Assembly: GCA_009699765.1 (NCBI GenBank)
Contig: WLNN01000054.1
Coordinates: 1-8,285, forward strand
DNA: 8,285 nucleotides
Direction: 5' to 3'
Origin: Actinomycetota bacterium
GTDB taxonomy: Bacteria > Actinomycetota > Actinomycetes > Nanopelagicales > Nanopelagicaceae
The notes below the pieces were generated by a model. That model saw nothing but the letters and a program-made list of their open reading frames with translations. It ran no database searches and had not been told where the DNA came from. This document shows, one piece after another, positions 1 through 5,961 of this stretch (its first letter is position 1; each line of letters opens with the position of its first letter). The position numbers were made by a program, and so were the translations under genes.

Positions 1-783
1 GAAATCAACTTCAAGAACTTCAACAGTTACTTCATCGCCAACTTCAACGACTTCACCTGGATGATCAATGTGCTTCCATGAAAGCTCAGATACGTGAACG
101 AGACCATCTACGCCACCAAGGTCAACGAATGCACCAAAGTTAACGATAGATGAGACAACGCCTGTACGAACTTGACCCTTTTGTAGCTGGTTAAGGAAAG
201 TTGTACGTGATTCTGACTGTGTCTGCTCAAGGAATGCGCGACGTGAAAGAACAACGTTATTGCGATTCTTGTCGAGTTCGATAATGCGAGCTTCAACCTG
301 CTTGCCAATATATGGTGTGAGATCGCGGACGCGACGCATTTCGACGAGTGATGCTGGCAAGAAGCCACGAAGTCCGATATCGACGATAAGTCCGCCCTTA
401 ACAACTTCAATAACTGTACCGATGACAACTTCATCGCGCTCTTTCTTGCCTTCAATCTCTCCCCATGCACGCTCGTACTGAGCACGCTTCTTCGAGAGGA
501 TGAGGCGACCTTCTTTATCTTCCTTCTGGAGGACAAGAGCTTCGACCTTATCGCCGACTTTAACAATGTCATTTGGATCTGCATCGTGGCGAATTGAGAG
601 CTCACGAGAAGGGATAACACCTTCTGTTTTATAACCGACGTCAAGAAGAACTTCTTCGCGGTCTATCTGAACGACTGTACCTGTAACAAGGTCGCCGTCT
701 GAAAAGTTTCTGATTGTGCCTTCGATTGCTGCAAGAAAATCTTCTGCTGAACCAATGTCGTTAATTGCGATTTGTGTAGTCAA
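1..783 (-). CDS. rpsA: 30S ribosomal protein S1, N-terminal 261 residues (3' end off the window)
   Basis: S1 binds mRNA on the small ribosomal subunit and helps load it for initiation through tandem OB-fold S1 domains. The reading frame is open from 783 to the left edge. It carries S1 domain 1 (about residues 32-100), domain 2 (about 118-183) and the start of domain 3 (from about 204, with VNFGAFVDLGG and GLVHVSELSW). The stretches EGRLILSKKRAQYERAWG and GGLIVDIGLRGFLPASLVEM closely match actinobacterial RpsA as I remember it. The start is the TTG at 783: GGAG lies four bases upstream, and MTTQIAINDIGSAEDFLAAI matches the family N-terminus (VNDIGSSEDFLAAI in Mycobacterium). No ATG or GTG near that point fits; a further in-frame TTG at 822 has no support. 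The gene points the same way as polA, but the MFS gene intervenes. The C-terminal domains are outside the window. Confidence 0.97.
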   Translation of the reverse strand, partial: MTTQIAINDIGSAEDFLAAIEGTIRNFSDGDLVTGTVVQIDREEVLLDVGYKTEGVIPSRELSIRHDADPNDIVKVGDKVEALVLQKEDKEGRLILSKKRAQYERAWGEIEGKKERDEVVIGTVIEVVKGGLIVDIGLRGFLPASLVEMRRVRDLTPYIGKQVEARIIELDKNRNNVVLSRRAFLEQTQSESRTTFLNQLQKGQVRTGVVSSIVNFGAFVDLGGVDGLVHVSELSWKHIDHPGEVVEVGDEVTVEVLEVDF

Positions 784-787
784 GATG

Positions 788-791
788 CTCC
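788..791 (-). promoter_or_regulatory. Shine-Dalgarno of rpsA, supporting the TTG start
   Basis: The minus strand reads GGAG here, four bases before the TTG at 783-781. The spacing is short but usable. It is the only Shine-Dalgarno-like motif near the conserved S1 N-terminus, and it supports TTG as the start codon. Confidence 0.55.
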
Positions 792-842
792 GTAGGGATA
801 GAAAGTAGTAGGGACAGTTCAATATTGAGTTGTGGAAGGTGA

Positions 843-872
843 ATTTTATGTGGGGACGCTACGCAGGGGCAA
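843..872 (-). promoter_or_regulatory. Candidate rpsA promoter
   Basis: On the minus strand, TTGCCC (872-867) is followed after 18 bases by TAAAAT (848-843), a fair -35/-10 pair. Transcription would begin near 836 and give a leader of about 50 bases before the TTG start. The -35 hexamer lies inside the left arm of the 866-893 inverted repeat, so a protein bound to the repeat would interfere with it. The assignment is by eye. A second weak -10-like hexamer (CAATAT at 827-822, within the palindrome TCAATATTGA) is an alternative. Confidence 0.4.
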
Positions 873-893
873 ATCCGCTTCCTGATTTGCCCC
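866..893. repeat. Perfect 10-bp inverted repeat between divergent rpsA and MFS genes
   Basis: GGGGCAAATC (866-875) and its exact reverse complement GATTTGCCCC (884-893) flank an 8-base spacer. A second, outer complementary pair lies at CTACGC (859-864) and GCGTAG (911-916). No T-run follows on either strand and both flanking genes read away from it, so an intrinsic terminator makes little sense. It could be an operator for a shared regulator. It could also be a leader hairpin if rpsA is transcribed from further upstream. Confidence 0.75.
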
Positions 894-913
894 ATATCCC
901 CTCAACCTGAGCG

Positions 914-919
914 TAGAAT
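914..919 (+). promoter_or_regulatory. Candidate -10 element of the MFS gene, leaderless-type
   Basis: TAGAAT matches five of six positions of TATAAT and ends nine bases before the ATG at 929. Initiation at the usual distance would start the mRNA at or within a few bases of the ATG. No Shine-Dalgarno is visible, which fits leaderless translation, common in actinobacteria. No good -35 lies 16-18 bases upstream; TTGCCC at 887-892 is 21 bases away, which is too far. Confidence 0.45.
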
Positions 920-928
920 CCCTGAACA

Positions 929-2152
929 ATGAAGCGCTACAGAGAACTTTTCCAATTCCCCAATGTGTGGGTCTTGGTCCTCAGCGCATTTCCTGCTCGA
1001 GTCGCCTACGGCATGGTCGGACTCGCAATCTTTTTCAAAGTCTCTGAAACACAATCTATTACCGTTGCAGGTATCGCAATCGGACTTAATGCGATGGCAG
1101 GATCCTTCACTGCCGGTATTCGCGGTGCCGTTATGGACAAATATGGAATGTACTGGCCATTAAGACTTCTCGTTCCTGCATATGCGGCAATGATGATTGC
1201 GCTCAATTTGAGTCACGACCGAACCTCAATGTTGATTCTTGCAACGGTCATGGGTCTAACGGCGCCACCAATTAATCTTTCAGTGCGGCCAATGTGGAAA
1301 GATGCAGTTGGTCCGGACTGGTTACGTACTGCATATGCAGTTGATACAGCAGTGATGAGTACTGCTGGAGTCATAGGTCCCGTAATTGCAACAACACTTG
1401 CACTCTCATCTCATCCAGGAAGCGCATTAGTAACAGCTGCAGCATTCATGTTGATTGGTGGAGGATCGCTTGCGGTTACAAAGATTGCTCGTAACTGGCA
1501 GCCAGAGAAGCAACCAGAGAATAAAGTTCCCATGTGGAGACTCAAGCCACTACAACTTCTAGTTGTCGAGGGATGCTTCATTGGATTTGGTTGGGGCGTA
1601 TTTGATGTTGCCGTACCTGCTTTTGCAAAACTAGAAGGTGTTCCTCACCGTACTGCTTGGATTTTTACGGCTATGGGAATCGCAAATATCGTTGGTGGAT
1701 TACTCGGTGGATTAGTATCGAAAAAGACAACTCCGCTCGGAGCGCTTCGTAAGACTTATTTCATTTGGTTTATCGTCTCCCTTCCTATGGCATTTACATA
1801 TCCAGATTGGTCGATGGTTATTGGTGGCGCACTTCTTGGGCTTGTTGGCGGAGCAATTCAAGTTTTCTATTGGGAAGTCATGGAGGCGGTACGACCACAG
1901 GGCTCGCCATCGGGAATGATGGGATGGCTTTGGACAATTGAAGGAACGCTGATGTCGATTGGCTCCGCATCCGGTGGCTGGATTTCAGAGAAGTTCTCCC
2001 CTAACTTGGCGATGGGGATTACAACAATTTGTATCGGCTGCGGATTCATAATTCTCACGATTGGCCGCGGCCGTCTATATAAGGCAAATCAACTGCCGTC
2101 GGATGAAGCTGATTTAGCTGCAATGAAAGATAACGCCCCGACAACTTCATAA
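929..2152 (+). CDS. Major facilitator superfamily (MFS) transporter, substrate unknown
   Basis: The product is a 407-residue inner-membrane protein, close to the usual length of a 12-helix MFS carrier. Hydrophobic segments run through the whole chain, with a hydrophilic central loop at about residues 185-206 splitting it into two six-helix halves. GIRGAVMDKYGMYWPLR at about 63-79 occupies the place of MFS motif A between helices 2 and 3. GVIGPV at about 147-152 resembles the helix 5 motif C common in antiporters. The C-terminal tail (from about 381) is hydrophilic and cytoplasmic. The start at ATG 929 is secure because an in-frame TGA sits at 923-925. The gene is a single cistron, divergent from rpsA and convergent with polA 12 bp away. 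Nothing in the sequence or context names a substrate; efflux of a small molecule is a guess. Family confidence is good, function open. Confidence 0.85.
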   Translation: MKRYRELFQFPNVWVLVLSAFPARVAYGMVGLAIFFKVSETQSITVAGIAIGLNAMAGSFTAGIRGAVMDKYGMYWPLRLLVPAYAAMMIALNLSHDRTSMLILATVMGLTAPPINLSVRPMWKDAVGPDWLRTAYAVDTAVMSTAGVIGPVIATTLALSSHPGSALVTAAAFMLIGGGSLAVTKIARNWQPEKQPENKVPMWRLKPLQLLVVEGCFIGFGWGVFDVAVPAFAKLEGVPHRTAWIFTAMGIANIVGGLLGGLVSKKTTPLGALRKTYFIWFIVSLPMAFTYPDWSMVIGGALLGLVGGAIQVFYWEVMEAVRPQGSPSGMMGWLWTIEGTLMSIGSASGGWISEKFSPNLAMGITTICIGCGFIILTIGRGRLYKANQLPSDEADLAAMKDNAPTTS

Positions 2153-2161
2153 CTTGAAGTT
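2143..2161. terminator. Small stem-loop at the MFS/polA convergence, weak terminator candidate
   Basis: AACTTCA (2143-2149) and TGAAGTT (2155-2161) form a perfect 7-bp stem with a 5-base loop. It covers the MFS stop codon and most of the 12-bp gap to the polA stop. The stem is AT-rich and neither strand continues into a T-run, so it may not terminate efficiently. It is listed because it is the only symmetric element in this convergent junction. Confidence 0.25.
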
Positions 2162-2164
2162 CAA

Positions 2165-4783
2165 TTAGTGTGCGGCATCATTCCAGTTCTTGCCGACACC
2201 AATACCCACGTTAAGCGGCGCCTTGAGCGGGAATGCACTTCCCATTTCGCGGCGGACGAGTTCAATGACGGTCTCTTCTTCTTTCGAGATTATTTCGAGA
2301 ATCAATTCATCATGGACCTGAAGAAGTAAGCGAGATTCAAATCCTCCTTCAACAAGAGCCTTCTGCACATTGAGCATCGCTAATTTAATAATGTCGGCAG
2401 CAGATCCTTGGATAGGTGCGTTGAGTGCCATGCGCTCTGCCACCTCTCGTCGTTGGCGATTATCGCTCATGAGATCTGGCAAGTAACGTCGGCGACCCAT
2501 AACAGTTTCGGTGTAACCGACTTTGCGTGCTTCTTCCACTACGGTCTTGAGATAATCACGAATACCACCGAAGCGTTCGAAGTAACGATCCATCAGATCT
2601 TGAGCAGCAGGTGGAGATAGATCTAATTGAGCAGCAAGGCCGTAAGAGCTCAGACCGTATGCAAGACCGTAAGACATCGCTTTGATTTGGCGGCGCATCT
2701 CAGGATCAACATCTCCTGGCTTAACCCCAAATACCTCACCGGCGATTGAAGCGTGAAGATCTTCGCCAGATTCAAATGCTTTAATTAGATTTCCATCGTG
2801 TGACAAATGGGCCATGATGCGCATTTCAATTTGACTGTAATCGGCGGTTAATAAAGCGTCGTATCCCTTACCTGCAATAAATGTAGCTCTAATCTTTCTA
2901 CCATCTTCACTTCTCACTGGAATATTTTGTAGATTTGGACCAACGGAGGAGAGTCGTCCGGTAGCTGCAACTGTCTGTGCAAAGTGCGTATGGATTCGGC
3001 CATCCGGTGCAATCTCAGCTATCAATCCATCAATGGTTGTAGCTAATTTCTTTACTTCACGAATACGCAAGAGCGAAGCCAGGACAGGGTGTGAGGTTTT
3101 CTCAAATAGCCACGCCAGAGCATCAGCATCAGTTGTGAAACCGGTCTTGATCTTCTTGGTCTTTGGAAGAGCGAGTTCTTCAAACAAGACCACTTGAAGT
3201 TGTTTTGGTGAGGCTACATTAAATTCATGCCCAACAGAGGTGTGGGCCTTTGCGGTTTCTTGCGCTACTTCGCCTTCAAAGAGTTCTAGTAAACGTTCTA
3301 GTTCTTTTATATCGACTGCAACACCACGATTTTCCATAATTGCGAGCAACTCGCCTACCGGGAGCTCGAGCTTTGTGAAGAGATCACTGAGTCCTCGCTC
3401 AGCAAGATCTGCTTCAAGGTTTTGCTTAATGCCAAAGAAAGCTGTTGCCTGCGAGGCGAGCTTATTTGCGGGTGATGATGAATCTAAAGGCGAACCCCAT
3501 TTATCGGCAATATCGTCAATTGTTGAGGCACGAACACCAGGATTAACCAGGTAGGCAGCTAAATCGATATCAAAGATAAAGCCTTGCACGCCATTTAACC
3601 GAGCCAGTGATTTACCGTCATAAACGATCTTGCTGATCTTTGAATCCTTTGCCCAATCCCCCATAGATTCTCCCTCTACGAGGAAAACATCTTTTTGATT
3701 GAGTGCAACTGCATAGCGAGTTAATTTCTCGCCAACAGAATCACCACTAAGTTCAAATGCGAGTGCAATTTCTCCCGTATGTGATGCAATTTTCATTGAT
3801 AGCGCCTCTGCAGACAAGAGCTCGGCACTCACCGGTGCTCCAAATAAGTCTCCTTGAAGATCATTTGCTGCACTCTGCTTACTTTTGATCGGGGCGCTTT
3901 CAGCACTTGCGATTGGCTTTAGGCGATCTTTGAGAGTTTTGAACTCAAGAGTTGTAAGAAGTGGATCAATCTTGAGTAGATCTACTCCCAGCCATTGCAT
4001 CGAATCAACTGAAAAAGTAATGGGTGCGTCATGAACTAATTGAGTGAGTTCGCGGTTGCGAATGACATTATCAATATTGTCACGCAAAGCTTGGCCAACT
4101 TTTCCGCCGACTTTATCGACATTAGAGAGCAACTCCTTTAGCGACCCAAACTCAATAACCCACTTTGCAGCAGTCTTTTCACCAACTCCAGGTATCGATG
4201 GCAAGTTATCGCTGGGATCCCCGCGAAGCGCGGCAAAATCTGGGTACTGGTCTGGAGTCATTCCGTATTTCTCTTGTACGGTTTCTGGTGTCATTCTTGC
4301 GAGATCGCTCACGCCACGCTTTGGATAAAGAACTGTTGTCTTTGTATTTACTAATTGAAAACTATCTCGGTCGCCCGTACAAATAAGAATCTCAAAGCCA
4401 TCTATTTCCGCTTTCTTTGAAATAGTTGCAATGAGATCGTCGGCCTCATAACCCTCCAATTGAAAGTGCTGTATGCCGCAGGCCTCAACAAATTCATGTA
4501 AGTATGCCATTTGTGATCTAAATTCATCTGGAGTTGATGCTCGATTAGCCTTGTACTCTGGAAATATCTCCGAACGGAAAGTTTTTCGGGAGACATCAAA
4601 AGCCACCGCAAGGTGAGTCGGCTTCTCTTCTTTAATAAGTGATATCAACATTGTGGCGAAGCCATAAATGGCATTTGTGTGCTGGCCCATGGCTGTCGTG
4701 AAATTCTCGACCGGCAGCGCATAGAAAGCACGATAAGCCATTGAATGGCCATCGATTAATAGGAGTTTTTTAGCGCTGCTCAT
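2165..4783 (-). CDS. polA: DNA polymerase I
   Basis: This 872-residue enzyme fills gaps and removes Okazaki primers. The 5' nuclease domain (about 1-285) shows DGHSMAYRAF at 11-20, EADDL near 115, CTGDRD near 137, and the helix-hairpin segment GDPSDNLPSIPGVGEKTAAK at 188-207. The 3'-5' exonuclease domain is degenerate: the E. coli FDTET site is AFELS at about 342-346, and the later acidic residues are not recognisable, so proofreading is probably absent. The polymerase domain has motif A DYSQIEMR (Asp648), an O-helix with Arg697, Lys701 and Tyr705 (Phe762 in E. coli), and motif C HDE at 824-826. I chose ATG 4783 because MSSAKKLLLIDG fits the family and AGGA lies eight bases upstream. ATG 4792 and TTG 4804 would add three or seven residues. 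polA shares a 37-bp divergent gap with the thioesterase and is convergent with the MFS gene. Confidence 0.97.
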   Translation of the reverse strand: MSSAKKLLLIDGHSMAYRAFYALPVENFTTAMGQHTNAIYGFATMLISLIKEEKPTHLAVAFDVSRKTFRSEIFPEYKANRASTPDEFRSQMAYLHEFVEACGIQHFQLEGYEADDLIATISKKAEIDGFEILICTGDRDSFQLVNTKTTVLYPKRGVSDLARMTPETVQEKYGMTPDQYPDFAALRGDPSDNLPSIPGVGEKTAAKWVIEFGSLKELLSNVDKVGGKVGQALRDNIDNVIRNRELTQLVHDAPITFSVDSMQWLGVDLLKIDPLLTTLEFKTLKDRLKPIASAESAPIKSKQSAANDLQGDLFGAPVSAELLSAEALSMKIASHTGEIALAFELSGDSVGEKLTRYAVALNQKDVFLVEGESMGDWAKDSKISKIVYDGKSLARLNGVQGFIFDIDLAAYLVNPGVRASTIDDIADKWGSPLDSSSPANKLASQATAFFGIKQNLEADLAERGLSDLFTKLELPVGELLAIMENRGVAVDIKELERLLELFEGEVAQETAKAHTSVGHEFNVASPKQLQVVLFEELALPKTKKIKTGFTTDADALAWLFEKTSHPVLASLLRIREVKKLATTIDGLIAEIAPDGRIHTHFAQTVAATGRLSSVGPNLQNIPVRSEDGRKIRATFIAGKGYDALLTADYSQIEMRIMAHLSHDGNLIKAFESGEDLHASIAGEVFGVKPGDVDPEMRRQIKAMSYGLAYGLSSYGLAAQLDLSPPAAQDLMDRYFERFGGIRDYLKTVVEEARKVGYTETVMGRRRYLPDLMSDNRQRREVAERMALNAPIQGSAADIIKLAMLNVQKALVEGGFESRLLLQVHDELILEIISKEEETVIELVRREMGSAFPLKAPLNVGIGVGKNWNDAAH

Positions 4784-4820
4784 GGCGCACATCCTATGTA
4801 ACAAGTTAAGATTTCGAACT
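4784..4820. promoter_or_regulatory. 37-bp divergent start region for polA and the thioesterase
   Basis: On the plus strand TAAGAT (4807-4812) ends eight bases before the thioesterase ATG at 4821. That ATG has no Shine-Dalgarno, suggesting a leaderless mRNA. On the minus strand TAGGAT (4796-4791) ends seven bases before the polA ATG at 4783. The same bases also supply AGGA as a possible Shine-Dalgarno, so the polA promoter could instead lie within the thioesterase gene. I see no convincing -35 hexamer for either direction. If both -10 calls are right, the two promoters overlap and RNA polymerase could occupy only one at a time. Confidence 0.4.
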
Positions 4821-5231
4821 ATGACGCAACCTGATTATCTTGCAATTCTCCGCGAACGTGGCGCTGGCCTTCTCGATCAGAAGATGGGAATTGAACTTCT
4901 CGAGGCATCACCGCAACGACTTGTTGCTCGCATGCCAGTTGAAGGAAATACCCAACCTCTCGGCCTCTTACATGGTGGCGCAAATGTGGTGCTTGCTGAA
5001 TCTCTTGGTTCTATCGGAACTGCGCTACATGCAGGTCCAGATCGGATGATTGTTGGTGTCGATATCAATGCAACTCACCACAAATCAGCGCGTTCTGGAT
5101 TTGTGACTGCAACAGCGACTGCAATCAGCCTTGGTAAAACAATGTGCAGCTACCAGATTGAGATAGAAAATGAAGACGGGCAGCGCACCTGCACTGCCCG
5201 TATCACTTGCTTAATTCTTGCTCAGCGCTAA
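4821..5231 (+). CDS. Hotdog-fold acyl-CoA thioesterase, YdiI/MenI-like (PaaI superfamily)
   Basis: A 136-residue single-domain hotdog protein predicted to hydrolyse an acyl- or aroyl-CoA thioester in the cytoplasm. GNTQPLGLLHGGANVVLAES (42-61) matches the active-site region of E. coli YdiI (MenI, DHNA-CoA thioesterase). Gln45, His51 and Glu60 align with its Gln48, His54 and catalytic Glu63, and His86 in NATHHKSA aligns with His89. HAGPDRMIVGVDINATHH and the C-terminal RTCTARITC are also typical. ATG 4821 is preferred over ATG 4782: family members start near this point, and the longer form would add 13 unconserved residues with AGGAG 16 bases away. The substrate is uncertain because YdiI-type enzymes are promiscuous and no menaquinone or phenylacetate gene is nearby. 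The gene is divergent from polA, and its 3' end carries the likely liv-operon terminator in antisense. Confidence 0.88.
   Translation: MTQPDYLAILRERGAGLLDQKMGIELLEASPQRLVARMPVEGNTQPLGLLHGGANVVLAESLGSIGTALHAGPDRMIVGVDINATHHKSARSGFVTATATAISLGKTMCSYQIEIENEDGQRTCTARITCLILAQR
5162..5201 (-). terminator. Probable intrinsic terminator of the liv operon, antisense within the thioesterase gene
   Basis: Read on the minus strand, ACGGGCAG (5201-5194) and CTGCCCGT (5183-5176) form a perfect 8-bp GC-rich stem with a 10-base loop. It is followed directly by the T-rich CTTCATTTTCTATCT (5175-5161). It begins 43 bases after the livF stop, where an operon terminator is expected. On the plus strand the same hairpin lies inside the thioesterase coding region with no T-run after it, so it should act mainly on liv transcripts. 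Confidence 0.5.
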
Positions 5232-5244
5232 CTTCTAGCTTCTA

Positions 5245-5961
5245 TTAAGCACCATGTCCAAGGTAAGCCTGGCGAACCTTCGGATCGTTAAGAAGTTCCT
5301 TACCGGTGCCCTCCATGGTGATGAGACCAGTTTCAAGAACATAGGCGCGATCTGCAATCGATAGCGCCTTAGCGGCATTCTGTTCCACCAAAAGAATTGT
5401 TACTTCCTGCTTCTTAATCTCCTGAATGATTTCAAAGATTTGCGCAATGAACTTTGGAGCAAGACCCATTGATGGTTCATCGAGTAGCAATAGTCGCGGA
5501 CGACTCATAAGAGCGCGACCAATAGCTAGCATCTGCTGCTCTCCTCCTGAGAGAGTTCCACCGAATTGTGAGATACGTTCTTTCAATCGAGGAAAGAGAT
5601 CAAAGACCATATTGAGATCTTGTTCATTCTCTGACTTCGCAGCGATTCGGCTGAACTTTCCCATTTCAAGGTTTTCGAGAACTGTCATGCCAGGAAAAAT
5701 TCCGCGGCCTTCAGGTGCCTGACAAATACCTTCTGAAACTCTCTCAAATGGCTTGATATCAGAGAGCGGCTTTCCTTGATAGTTAATGTTGCCCGAAGCT
5801 GGCTGAAGAATTCCAGATATCGTCTTGAGCAAAGTGGTCTTGCCGGCGCCGTTTGCGCCAACCAATGTAACAATCTCGCCAGAACCTACCTTGAGCGAGA
5901 TTCCCTTGATAGCTTTGATTTTGCCGTAGGAGACGTGGACGTTATCAATTTCAAGAAGCAT
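5245..5961 (-). CDS. livF: Branched-chain amino acid ABC transporter ATP-binding protein LivF
   Basis: This is the second of two ATPases that power the LivHM permease. The 238-residue length is normal for LivF. It shows Walker A GANGAGKTT (35-43), the LivF-typical QAPEGRGIFPGMTVLENL (81-98), signature LSGGEQQ (137-143) and Walker B LLLLDEPSMGLAP (157-169). VEQN at 192-195 puts Gln where most ABC ATPases have the switch His, which is normal for LivF. ATG 5961 is preferred over the in-frame TTG 5970 (MQKM...): AGGAG at 5975-5971 gives a 9-base spacing to the ATG but abuts the TTG. The first 11 bases overlap the end of livG, so translation is probably coupled. It is the last gene of the operon; 13 bp separate its stop from that of the convergent thioesterase gene. 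Confidence 0.95.
   Translation of the reverse strand: MLLEIDNVHVSYGKIKAIKGISLKVGSGEIVTLVGANGAGKTTLLKTISGILQPASGNINYQGKPLSDIKPFERVSEGICQAPEGRGIFPGMTVLENLEMGKFSRIAAKSENEQDLNMVFDLFPRLKERISQFGGTLSGGEQQMLAIGRALMSRPRLLLLDEPSMGLAPKFIAQIFEIIQEIKKQEVTILLVEQNAAKALSIADRAYVLETGLITMEGTGKELLNDPKVRQAYLGHGA

Noticed and set aside
1..60. Repeated ACTTCAA/ACTTCA units near the left edge
   Set aside because: They encode the Glu-Val-rich strand of S1 domain 3 (EVVEVGDEVTVEVLEV). The repetition comes from protein composition, not a DNA repeat.
108..644. 178-codon open frame on the minus strand inside rpsA
   Set aside because: It overlaps the unmistakable S1 frame on the same strand and encodes a low-complexity Ser/Leu-rich sequence with no family features; it is a frame shadow of codon bias.
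866..893. Reading the inverted repeat as an intrinsic terminator
   Set aside because: There is no T-run on either side and no gene transcribes toward it within the region.
4044..4328. Plus-strand open frames inside polA (also 2408-2620, 3240-3554)
   Set aside because: They lie antisense to conserved PolA domains, have no start signals or recognisable products, and are shadows.
4784..4804. Longer polA starts at TTG 4804 or ATG 4792
   Set aside because: Residues before MSSAKKLLLIDG do not resemble PolA, and AGGA is correctly spaced for ATG 4783, not for the upstream codons.
4782..4820. Longer thioesterase start at ATG 4782
   Set aside because: It would add 13 residues not typical of the family, its Shine-Dalgarno is 16 bases away, and the ATG only exists because CATG overlaps the polA start codon.
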